Positions 1-6,355 of a stretch of DNA of 7,330 nt are shown piece after piece. Each line of letters opens with the position of its first letter. Position 1 is the stretch's first letter. The stretch comes from Candidatus Omnitrophota bacterium. GTDB lineage: Bacteria; Omnitrophota; Gorgyraeia; Gygaellales; Profunditerraquicolaceae. Below the pieces are notes generated by a model. That model ran no database searches. It saw only the letters and a program-made list of their open reading frames with translations, and was not told the DNA's origin. Position numbers and translations under genes: made by a program. The stretch is from assembly GCA_023229385.1 (NCBI GenBank), contig JALNZI010000070.1, positions 1 through 7,330 on the forward strand, in the 5' to 3' direction.

Positions 1-741
1 CTACTAAGTAAATATATCCCGGAAAGCGAAATTTCACAGCTCAACAGAACCGGCAGATTAAAGGTAAGCCCGGACACTTTTTATATCATAAAAAGATCAA
101 AGGAATTCTGGCAGGAAACCGAGGGGGCATTTGACATTAGCGTAGCGCCTTTAGTTGAGATTTGGGGATTCAGCGATCAAAAACACAAGGTACCCAGCGA
201 AGGCTTAATTAAAGATACCCTAAGGCTTGTTGGAAGCGATAAAATTATTTTGCATGAAAAAGATAATGTGGTAGAATTTAAACTTTCCGGCATGAAGATT
301 GACCTGGGGGCAATCGCTAAAGGATTTGCCCTGGATTGCGCAGCTGTTAAACTAAAAGAAAATAATATTTCCAGCTGCCTGATTAATGCCGGCGGGCAGG
401 TTTACGCGTTAGGCAAGGGACCGGAAGGCAACTGGAGAGTGGCTATTCAAAACCCGCGTAAGCGCCAAGTTTCAAAAATTATCGAATTAGAAAAAGAGGA
501 ATCCGTATCTACAAGCGGAGATTACGAGCAGTTCTTTTTTGATAACGGGAAACGTTACTGCCATATACTCGACCCTAAAACAGGTTATCCTGTTACCAAT
601 GCTATTTCTTCCGTAACAGTAACTACAGATTCAGCATTAGAGGCCGACGCTCTATCTACGGCAATATTCGTACTCGGCAAAGAAAAAGAGGAAGAACTGT
701 TGAAAAGATTCCCCAGGGCAAAAATAAAAATATACCGATGA
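1..741 (+). CDS. apbE: FAD:protein FMN transferase (ApbE), 5'-truncated by window edge
   Basis: Transfers FMN from FAD to a Thr/Ser of target flavoproteins such as RNF/NQR subunits, using Mg2+; family members usually act on the outer face of the membrane. The frame is open from base 1 and gives 246 residues; the family is usually 300-350, so the signal peptide/lipobox and first part of the mature domain lie upstream. Visible ApbE motifs, numbered from the window edge, are EGAFDISVAPLVEIWGF (about 43-59), IDLGAIAKG (100-108), NAGGQVYALGKG (about 128-139), TSGDY (171-175), HILDPKTGYP (188-197) and AD-x3-T (D216, T220), the last matching metal-binding residues known in the family. The downstream gene begins within its stop codon (ATGA, 738-741), suggesting translational coupling. 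A TTG at 250 is only an internal codon, because conserved ApbE sequence continues upstream of it. No target flavoprotein is visible in the window. Family assignment is very secure. Confidence 0.95.
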   Translation, partial: LLSKYIPESEISQLNRTGRLKVSPDTFYIIKRSKEFWQETEGAFDISVAPLVEIWGFSDQKHKVPSEGLIKDTLRLVGSDKIILHEKDNVVEFKLSGMKIDLGAIAKGFALDCAAVKLKENNISSCLINAGGQVYALGKGPEGNWRVAIQNPRKRQVSKIIELEKEESVSTSGDYEQFFFDNGKRYCHILDPKTGYPVTNAISSVTVTTDSALEADALSTAIFVLGKEKEEELLKRFPRAKIKIYR

Positions 742-2084
742 ATTTATTTAACCAGAATTTTCAAAAGAATATTTCCGCCGCAAAGATGTTTATTTTCTTT
801 TCCCGGCTAATGGACAAACCTGTATTTGATAAAGAAGGTAGGGGGGTTGGCGAGATTTATGATATTATAGTAAAGCCTTCCCAGGTATACCCGATCTCAG
901 ACGGGCTGATTATCCGTAAAGGCTTTCCCAACCGCAAATACGCCATGATCGCCTGGCAGGACATTGAAAGATTAGACAAAAATGGGGCAAAGTTAAAAAT
1001 AGGTAAATCGCAGTTAGTTTTTAATCAAATCCATGACGAAAAGAAAGAACTTACCTTAAGGCGCGATATACTGGATCAACAGGTAGTAGATACTTATAAT
1101 CATAAAGTTATCCGTGTAAACGATATCCAGCTTTTAACAGTTGAGCAGGCATTAATGATCGCCCACGTTGATATCAGCACCCGCGGCCTTTTCAGGAGGC
1201 TGGGCTTTGAAAAAAGCGTTGACCTGACCGTAAGACTTTTTAACCCTAAAGCAAAATACCTCTCCGATGAACGCTTGATCTCCTGGAAATATATCCAGCC
1301 CCTGACTATTAACCCGGTAAGCATGACCATTAAAATTGATGTGCCGCAAAGAAACCTGGCAAATATACCGGCCGCAGACCTAGGGGACATCTTCCTGGAC
1401 TTAAACATCAACCATCAAATTGCGCTTTTTAAATCCTTAAACCTGGCAAATAAAACCAAGATATTTACCAATGTTGATTTTAAGACCCAGCGTTCGATCC
1501 TAAACGAGATGAGCGATCTTGAAATATCCGAACTGCTTAATAATATACCGTCGGACGAAGCTACAGATTTCCTGGAGAAATTGCCCAGCGAAAAAACAAA
1601 ACACATCCTGAGCCTGATTGAAAACAAATACTCCAAGCGACTTTCCCAGCTTTTAGGGTATTCCGGGGATTCTGCCGGAGGGCTGATGACTACCGAATAT
1701 ATCGCCTTTGCAAAAGAAACAACCGTGCAATCCGCGCTCGAGCAGATAAGGGTGCTTAAATTTAAATCTGAGCCCGCGCAGTTTATCTATATCGTCGACG
1801 AAACAAGCCATCTCATCAGCGCAACTAATTTCCGCAGGCTTATCCTGGCTAATCCCCAGGAACCTATTTCAAACTCCGCCTTCCCGAAAACATATTTTGT
1901 GCATTTGGATTCCAGCGTTAAAGAAGTTGCCTACCTGATGGAAAAATACAAATATTTTGCTATACCAGTAGTAAATGAAGACCATGTTTTACAGGGAATT
2001 ATAACCGCTGATGATATCCTGAGCCAGTTGATCGCCTTTGCCTGGCGCAGGTTAAAGAAAATTAAAATTATTCAGAAAACATGA
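738..2084 (+). CDS. Soluble PRC-barrel / MgtE_N / tandem-CBS protein, putative Mg2+-sensing regulator
   Basis: This 448-residue protein has no transmembrane segment. From N to C terminus I see two PRC-barrel-like repeats (about 20-80, around GVGEIYDIIV and YAMIAWQDIERL; and about 108-188, ending LISWKYIQPL). An MgtE_N-like helical repeat region follows (about 208-305, with LEISELLNNIPSDEATDFLE), then two CBS domains (about 311-376, opening DSAGGLMTTE, and 380-435, ending GIITADDILSQL). In MgtE channels the MgtE_N and CBS modules form the cytosolic Mg2+ sensor that closes the pore. Here the MgtE membrane domain is absent and the next gene is an Nramp transporter, overlapping by ATGA (2081-2084). 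I infer a cytosolic regulatory subunit of that transporter. CBS domains can also bind adenine nucleotides, so an ATP/AMP ligand is possible. Ribosome-binding signal is weak; the ATG overlapping the apbE stop is preferred, with Met17 as the alternative. Domains are secure; the role is inferred. Confidence 0.88.
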   Translation: MNLFNQNFQKNISAAKMFIFFSRLMDKPVFDKEGRGVGEIYDIIVKPSQVYPISDGLIIRKGFPNRKYAMIAWQDIERLDKNGAKLKIGKSQLVFNQIHDEKKELTLRRDILDQQVVDTYNHKVIRVNDIQLLTVEQALMIAHVDISTRGLFRRLGFEKSVDLTVRLFNPKAKYLSDERLISWKYIQPLTINPVSMTIKIDVPQRNLANIPAADLGDIFLDLNINHQIALFKSLNLANKTKIFTNVDFKTQRSILNEMSDLEISELLNNIPSDEATDFLEKLPSEKTKHILSLIENKYSKRLSQLLGYSGDSAGGLMTTEYIAFAKETTVQSALEQIRVLKFKSEPAQFIYIVDETSHLISATNFRRLILANPQEPISNSAFPKTYFVHLDSSVKEVAYLMEKYKYFAIPVVNEDHVLQGIITADDILSQLIAFAWRRLKKIKIIQKT

Positions 2085-3319
2085 AAAACCTAAAAAGTTT
2101 CTGGGCAAAAACATTAATTTTTCTCTCCGTAATGGGTCCGGGAATTATCACTGCCAATGTAGACAATGACGCCGGAGGCATTACCACTTATTCGGTTGCC
2201 GGAGCACATTTTGGCTATGCCCTGATTTGGTCATTTATTCCGATTATCATCGCCCTGGTAATCATCCAGGAAATGTGCAGCCGCATGGCGGTAGTTACCG
2301 GCAAAGGCCTGGCGGATTTAATCCGCGAGGAGTTCGGTGTCCGGGTAACTTTTTACGCCATGGTGGTCTTGGTTTTCTCCAACATCTTTAACACTATTTC
2401 AGAATTTGCCGGGATTGCCGCCAGCGCCGAACTTTTTGGAATCAGTAAATACCTGTTAGTTCCAATCTGCGCATTATTTGTCTGGTGGCTGATTGTAAAG
2501 GGGACCTATAAATCAGTTGAGAAAGTATTTTTAGTCGCCTGCTTATTTTATGTTTGCTACATAGTTTCAGGATTCTTATCTAAACCCGATTGGAAAACAG
2601 TTGCCTCAAGCTCAATCTCGCCAAGTTTTCATTTTGACAAGGCTTATATTTTTATGCTCATCGGCGTTGTCGGGACCACAATTGCGCCCTGGATGCAGTT
2701 TTACCAGCAATCTTCAGTAGTAGAAAAGGGTATCCGCCTGGAAAATTATAAATACAGCCGCCTGGATGTAATTATCGGGGCCTTTGTAGTTAACATCATT
2801 GCTATCTTTATTGTCATCGTCTGCGCTAACACCCTTTTTGCCCACGGCATCAGGATTGAAACGGCAAAAGACGCTGCCCTTGCCTTAAAGCCTTTGGCCG
2901 GCCAATACTGCTTCTACCTTTTTGCTTTCGGCCTTTTAAATGCCTCGGTTTTTTCCGCCTGTATTTTACCCCTCTCAACAGCATATTCAGTATGCGAGGG
3001 TATGGGCTGGGAAATAGGGGTAAACCGCACCTTCAAAGAAGCGCCGCAATTTTACAGTTTATACACCGCCATAATCGCCATCGGAGCAGCAATTATATTA
3101 ATTCCGGGCGTAAAGCTTGTGCCGATTATGCTCGTTTCTCAAGCCACAAACGGAATTTTACTCCCTTTTGTATTAATATTCATGTTGCTGTTGGTAAATA
3201 ACAAAAGGCTGATGGGCAAATACACTAACTCCAGGTTCTATAATTTCTGTACCATCATAATAATTTTAGCAATGATCATCCTGTCGCTGATTTTATTTTT
3301 TACAGCATTTATTCAATAG
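2081..3319 (+). CDS. Nramp-family divalent metal transporter, probable Mg2+-type (NRMT-like)
   Basis: A 412-residue integral membrane protein of the Nramp/SLC11 fold (APC superfamily), with about 10-11 hydrophobic helices and of usual family length. The helix 1 break reads DNDAGG (28-33) where canonical Mn/Fe Nramps have DPGN: the metal-binding Asp is kept (D30) but Asn becomes Gly33. In helix 6 the usual MPH motif is replaced by APW (A202, P203, W204), so the soft-metal-coordinating Met is lost. This pattern is what I know from Nramp-related magnesium transporters, so Mg2+ uptake is the best inference; Mn2+ or another divalent ion is not excluded. The start overlaps the stop of the PRC/MgtE_N/CBS gene and has no clear Shine-Dalgarno, consistent with coupled translation and matched stoichiometry. 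panB begins 9 bases downstream. Family assignment is very secure, substrate moderately so. Calling it mntH would be misleading. Confidence 0.92.
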   Translation: MKNLKSFWAKTLIFLSVMGPGIITANVDNDAGGITTYSVAGAHFGYALIWSFIPIIIALVIIQEMCSRMAVVTGKGLADLIREEFGVRVTFYAMVVLVFSNIFNTISEFAGIAASAELFGISKYLLVPICALFVWWLIVKGTYKSVEKVFLVACLFYVCYIVSGFLSKPDWKTVASSSISPSFHFDKAYIFMLIGVVGTTIAPWMQFYQQSSVVEKGIRLENYKYSRLDVIIGAFVVNIIAIFIVIVCANTLFAHGIRIETAKDAALALKPLAGQYCFYLFAFGLLNASVFSACILPLSTAYSVCEGMGWEIGVNRTFKEAPQFYSLYTAIIAIGAAIILIPGVKLVPIMLVSQATNGILLPFVLIFMLLLVNNKRLMGKYTNSRFYNFCTIIIILAMIILSLILFFTAFIQ

Positions 3320-3328
3320 GCTATACCG

Positions 3329-4153
3329 ATGAATATAAACGAAATAAAAAATCTAAAGGGCAAGCGTAAAATCACCATGCTTACCGCTTATGATTACCCT
3401 GTAGCCGAATTAGTGGATAAGGCGGGAATAGACATGATCCTGGTCGGGGATTCCCTGGCAAATGTAGTCTTAGGGCTTGATTCAACCACCAAGGTAGGTA
3501 TGCCTGAAATGCTTCACCACACCAAGGCCGTAAGCAGGGCAGTCAAGAATTCCCTGCTTATCGCGGACATGCCGTATAACTCTTACCAGGTCCATCCCGA
3601 GGAATGCGTTAAAAACGCACAAAGATTTATCAACGAAACAGGGGCTGGGGCGGTAAAACTGGAATGGTTTGAAAACTGTTTAGAAGTAACCGAAAAAATC
3701 ATTCAGGCAGGCATTCCCGTAATGGGGCATATTGGTTTAACTCCTCAAACCGTAGACAAAATAGGGGGATTCAAAGTCCAAGGCAAAGACGCAGAGGCTG
3801 CCCAGTGCCTGATTCAACAGGCAATCGAATTAGAAAAACGCGGCTGTTTCTCAATAGTCTTAGAATGCGTGCCGGATAAAATTGCCGGCTTAATCAGCAA
3901 AAAAATAAGAATCCCCACTATAGGCATCGGCGCCGGAGTCCATTGCGACGGCCAGGTGTTAGTCATCAGCGATATGCTCGGACTTTTTACCCGCTACACT
4001 CCGAAGTTTGTTAAAAAATACGTTGACCTTTCAGCGCTGATCTCTAAGGCGATTGAAGATTTTAAAAACGAGGTTATTCAGGAAAAATTCCCTGACGAAC
4101 AGCATTCTTTCGGGATAAAAGAAGAGGAGTTTAAAAAGATCCATGACAACTAA
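3329..4153 (+). CDS. panB: 3-methyl-2-oxobutanoate hydroxymethyltransferase (ketopantoate hydroxymethyltransferase)
   Basis: Catalyses the first committed step of pantothenate/CoA synthesis: transfer of a hydroxymethyl group from 5,10-methylene-THF to 2-oxoisovalerate, Mg2+-dependent, in the cytosol. Its 274 residues are close to E. coli PanB (264). The TIM-barrel motifs run in order: TAYDYPVA (19-26), VGDS (39-42, metal ligand D41), IADMPYNSY (78-86, metal ligand D80), VKLE (109-112), GHIGLTPQ (133-140), GGFKVQG (146-152), VLECVP (177-182, likely catalytic E179), IGIGAG (198-203) and CDGQVLV (206-212). Two normally conserved spots deviate: GDSLGM is GDSLAN here, and the GG after VKLE is WF. 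All catalytic residues I can place are intact, so it should be active. panC and panD are not in the window. Nine bases separate it from the transporter; the start shows only a weak ATAGG-like site. Confidence 0.96.
   Translation: MNINEIKNLKGKRKITMLTAYDYPVAELVDKAGIDMILVGDSLANVVLGLDSTTKVGMPEMLHHTKAVSRAVKNSLLIADMPYNSYQVHPEECVKNAQRFINETGAGAVKLEWFENCLEVTEKIIQAGIPVMGHIGLTPQTVDKIGGFKVQGKDAEAAQCLIQQAIELEKRGCFSIVLECVPDKIAGLISKKIRIPTIGIGAGVHCDGQVLVISDMLGLFTRYTPKFVKKYVDLSALISKAIEDFKNEVIQEKFPDEQHSFGIKEEEFKKIHDN
4125..4129 (+). promoter_or_regulatory. Shine-Dalgarno (AGGAG) for the gene at 4143
   Basis: AGGAG lies inside the 3' end of panB, 13 bases before the ATG at 4143. It is one of the few clear Shine-Dalgarno-like sites in the window and supports the start that overlaps panB by 11 bases. 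The spacing is long. It is followed by GTTTAAAAAG (4129-4138), the same 10-mer that follows the ppdK site. Confidence 0.5.
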
Positions 4154-4859
4154 ACGAACCTTGAAATTTTTAATCAGCGTAATCTCGCTGATTCTTTGCC
4201 TGTTATTCATCATCAAATTCGCCGGCCCGAATATCTTGCGGCAATATATATCATATGGTATTGGAGATTGCAGAACTGTCCCTATCCTTTGCATCCAACC
4301 GGATGAGAAGACACTTACTCCTGAATTAAACAAAGAATACATCGATACCCTGGTGCCGCAAAAATTCCCGAAGATGTCTATTTCCGCCCCCAAAGGATTC
4401 GGACTAGTGCAGGAATTAATCAAAAAAAAATACTACAAAAAAAGACAGTTTGATAACGGGGCAATAATTTATCTTCTCCGCCAGGAGCCGGATGCATTTA
4501 TAAAGCTTTATCCTGACGTGCGCAAACAGGGGATAAACGATAACTACGAATTTATCCGCCGGCTGATGAACGCCAACCTTAATAAAATTAACAATATCAC
4601 CGACGCCTTCTTTGTGATTATTAAAAGTATTTTTACCCCGGACCTGGGCCAGCAATGTCTTTGCAGAATGATTAAGTTTGAAATGGGGAATAAAAAGGGA
4701 TTTATTAATTACACCATGGCCAAACCGAATAATTATTTTGACTGCAACGTGCTTGACCCCAAGGGTAATTTCTTTAAGGTATATATTAAAGATACCGGCG
4801 ACCGCTTGGATTTAAATAATGTATTTGCTATTATATCGACATTGGAACCGATAGACTAA
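4143..4859 (+). CDS. Unrecognised protein with N-terminal membrane anchor
   Basis: I do not recognise this 238-residue protein. A positively charged start (KR at 4-5) precedes a single hydrophobic helix at about 9-27, with no good signal-peptidase or lipobox site, so it is probably an N-in membrane anchor with the remainder outside the cytoplasm. The rest is a mixed soluble domain with six cysteines overall, one in the anchor (C19) and the others at 43, 50, 172, 174 and 201. C43/C50 and the C172-x-C174 pair could form disulfides if exported. The middle is basic (KKKYYKKRQ, about 94-102); the end looks beta-rich (about 175-238). It overlaps the panB 3' end by 11 bases and follows a fair Shine-Dalgarno, so it is likely translated as the last operon gene. 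Codon 94-96 is an uninterrupted run of nine A bases. The ORF is real by length, start context and coupling; function is unknown. Confidence 0.8.
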   Translation: MTTKRTLKFLISVISLILCLLFIIKFAGPNILRQYISYGIGDCRTVPILCIQPDEKTLTPELNKEYIDTLVPQKFPKMSISAPKGFGLVQELIKKKYYKKRQFDNGAIIYLLRQEPDAFIKLYPDVRKQGINDNYEFIRRLMNANLNKINNITDAFFVIIKSIFTPDLGQQCLCRMIKFEMGNKKGFINYTMAKPNNYFDCNVLDPKGNFFKVYIKDTGDRLDLNNVFAIISTLEPID

Positions 4860-4875
4860 CCCGGGTAAAATCTTC

Positions 4876-4904
4876 TTGCTCTTTAGGTTATATTGTGCTA
4901 AAAA
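4876..4904 (+). promoter_or_regulatory. Weak candidate sigma-70-type promoter ahead of glyRS
   Basis: TTGCTC (4876-4881) is separated by 17 bases from TAAAAA (4899-4904), with TG one base upstream of the latter (4896-4897), an extended -10 arrangement. Matches to consensus are only partial. It lies in the sole sizeable gap between the upstream operon and glyRS, where a promoter is expected. Confidence 0.25.
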
Positions 4905-4911
4905 TGAATAA

Positions 4912-4966
4912 CTCAAGCCTGCTTAAATGAAATACTTGAGCGGCCATTCAAACTTTTAATCTCAAG
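4912..4966 (+). repeat. Short repeats able to form alternative hairpins in the glyRS leader
   Basis: CTCAAG occurs at 4912-4917 and 4961-4966, and its reverse complement CTTGAG at 4935-4940. The central copy can pair with either flank, with loops of 17 or 20 bases. Stems are only 6 bp and there is no U-run, so neither is a convincing terminator. No T-box signature is visible. Confidence 0.3.
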
Positions 4967-4986
4967 ACGCGAAAGTATCTAGAACT

Positions 4987-6291
4987 ATGACCGAAAATTT
5001 AATGGACAAAGTTGTTTCCCTGTGCAAACGCAGAGGGTTTATTTTTCAAAGCAGCGAAATCTACGGAGGCCTGGCGAATACCTGGGATTACGGCCCTTAC
5101 GGAGTCGAGCTTAAGAATAACCTTAAGCGCGCCTGGTCGAAGGCCAATGTCTATGAACGTAACGATATCATGGGCATGGATTCAGCCATACTTATGCATC
5201 CTACGACCTGGGAGGCAAGCGGTCATGTACATAATTTCTTTGACCTAAAGAGCGATTGCAAAAACTGCAAAAGGCGCTTTAAGACAGAGGACCTAAAAGA
5301 TAAAACCCACTGTCCGGAGTGCTCAGGCGAACTTACCGAAAGCCGTCCGTTTAACCTGATGTTCAAAACCCACCAGGGCCCGGTTGAAGATACCTCAAAT
5401 ATAATTTACATCCGGCCGGAGACAGCTCAGGGGATGTTTGTCAATTTCCTGAATATCCTTGATTCACGCCACCCTAAACTTCCTTTTGGCCTGGCGCAAA
5501 TCGGAAAATCATTCCGTAATGAAATAACTCCCGGCAATTTTACTTTCCGCACCCGGGAATTTGAACAGATGGAGATTGAGTATTTTGTCAGGCCTGCTGA
5601 TGCGGACAGGGCGCTTAACGAATGGATAGATTACCGTTTTAACTGGTATTTAACCCTGGGGATGAAAAGTGAAAATTTAAGGAAACGCCAGCACGGCAAA
5701 GACGAATTGGCTCACTATGCCCACGCCTGCATGGATGTGGAATACAATTTCCCCTTCGGCTGGAGCGAATTAGAGGGGATTGCCAACCGTGCGGATTTTG
5801 ATTTAAAACAACACTCCCAATATAGCGGCAAAGAATTGCAATATTTTGATGATGCTACTAAAGAAAAGTTTTATCCCTATATTATCGAGCCCTCAGGAGG
5901 AGTTGACCGGGCTGTCTTGGCATTTTTAGTTGATGCCTATCACGAGGAAAAGGTCAAAGATGATAAGCGCGTGGTCTTAAAAATTCATAAGGACCTGGCG
6001 CCTACAAAAGTGGCAGTGCTGCCGCTTTTACGCAACCGACCGGAAATCACCGAACTTGCCAATCAAATCTCCCGGGACCTGAAAAAATCTTTTGTGACGG
6101 TTTACGACGACACCGGCTCTATCGGCAAGCTTTACCGCCGTCAGGATGAAGTAGGCACGCTTTATTGCGTAACCGTAGATGTACAGACATTGGAAGACAA
6201 GCAGGTAACTGTGCGCAGCAGGGATACCATGCTGCAGGAAAGAATTTCGGTAGACAGATTAAAAGAATATTTAGTAGAACAACTTCGTTAG
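4987..6291 (+). CDS. glyQS: Glycyl-tRNA synthetase, alpha2 class II type
   Basis: Charges tRNA-Gly with glycine using ATP in the cytosol. Its 434 residues are slightly shorter than many single-chain alpha2 GlyRS proteins (about 450-500). The N-terminal catalytic part has GFIFQSSEIYGG (17-28) and TWDYGPYGVELKNN (32-45). A zinc-ribbon insertion follows (C91, C94, C109, C112). Then come RPETAQGMF (143-151), class II motif 2 around FRNEITPGNFTFRTREFEQ (176-194, R177 and E179), the WSELEGIANRADFDL segment (259-273) and motif 3 EPSGGVDR (301-308, R308). A C-terminal anticodon-binding domain spans about 338-432 (LAPTKVAVLPL to DRLKEYLVEQL). This is the single-chain enzyme, not the GlyQ/GlyS alpha2beta2 type. 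The ATG at 4987 is preferred, Met6 being a close alternative; no strong ribosome-binding site precedes it. The 127-base gap upstream suggests its own transcript start. ppdK follows after 64 bases. Confidence 0.97.
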   Translation: MTENLMDKVVSLCKRRGFIFQSSEIYGGLANTWDYGPYGVELKNNLKRAWSKANVYERNDIMGMDSAILMHPTTWEASGHVHNFFDLKSDCKNCKRRFKTEDLKDKTHCPECSGELTESRPFNLMFKTHQGPVEDTSNIIYIRPETAQGMFVNFLNILDSRHPKLPFGLAQIGKSFRNEITPGNFTFRTREFEQMEIEYFVRPADADRALNEWIDYRFNWYLTLGMKSENLRKRQHGKDELAHYAHACMDVEYNFPFGWSELEGIANRADFDLKQHSQYSGKELQYFDDATKEKFYPYIIEPSGGVDRAVLAFLVDAYHEEKVKDDKRVVLKIHKDLAPTKVAVLPLLRNRPEITELANQISRDLKKSFVTVYDDTGSIGKLYRRQDEVGTLYCVTVDVQTLEDKQVTVRSRDTMLQERISVDRLKEYLVEQLR

Positions 6292-6296
6292 AGAAC

Positions 6297-6327
6297 AATG
6301 GTTTGGCTTCCTATAGCCAAAACCATT
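6297..6327 (+). terminator. Imperfect 12-bp hairpin between glyRS and ppdK
   Basis: AATGGTTTGGCT (6297-6308) pairs with AGCCAAAACCATT (6315-6327) with one bulged A and a 6-base loop TCCTAT, beginning 5 bases after the glyRS stop. Position suggests a terminator, but no U-tract follows (next bases are AGCTAAGAAAGG). It may instead be an mRNA-stabilising or ppdK leader structure. The hairpin itself is clear; the type label is tentative. Confidence 0.5.
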
Positions 6328-6336
6328 AGCTAAGAA

Positions 6337-6344
6337 AGGAAGGG
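6337..6344 (+). promoter_or_regulatory. Shine-Dalgarno region for ppdK
   Basis: The purine-rich AGGAAGGG ends 11 bases before the ATG at 6356 and is the strongest Shine-Dalgarno-like tract in the window. AGGAAG (6337-6342) is complementary to CTTCCT (6307-6312), which spans the loop of the upstream hairpin, so the site could be masked by RNA pairing. Confidence 0.6.
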
Positions 6345-6355
6345 TTTAAAAAGTA

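Noticed and set aside
250..741. A short independent gene starting at TTG 250
   Set aside because: The frame is open to base 1, and the upstream sequence holds conserved ApbE motifs such as EGAFDIS and PLVEIWGF.
1100..1411. Minus-strand reading frame of 103 codons
   Set aside because: It lies antisense within the PRC/MgtE_N/CBS gene, shows no family motif and has no start context; it is a shadow of the coding strand.
1..2080. M-box type Mg2+ riboswitch controlling the transporter
   Set aside because: There is no untranslated leader: the transporter and regulator starts overlap upstream stop codons. Any such element would lie upstream of apbE, outside the window.
738..2084. Annotation as a magnesium transporter MgtE
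   Set aside because: Only the cytosolic MgtE_N and CBS modules are present; no hydrophobic helices of the MgtE channel follow, and PRC-like repeats precede them.
4031..4655. Minus-strand frames across the end of panB and the unknown gene
   Set aside because: Both are antisense to better supported genes with Shine-Dalgarno or family motifs; no recognisable protein features.
4860..4986. T-box leader for the glycyl-tRNA synthetase gene
   Set aside because: No T-box core sequence, no specifier-loop architecture, and the gap is too short for a standard T-box.
6297..6327. Confident intrinsic terminator after glyRS
   Set aside because: The stem is good but no U-run follows, so the call is kept tentative and an alternative role is proposed.
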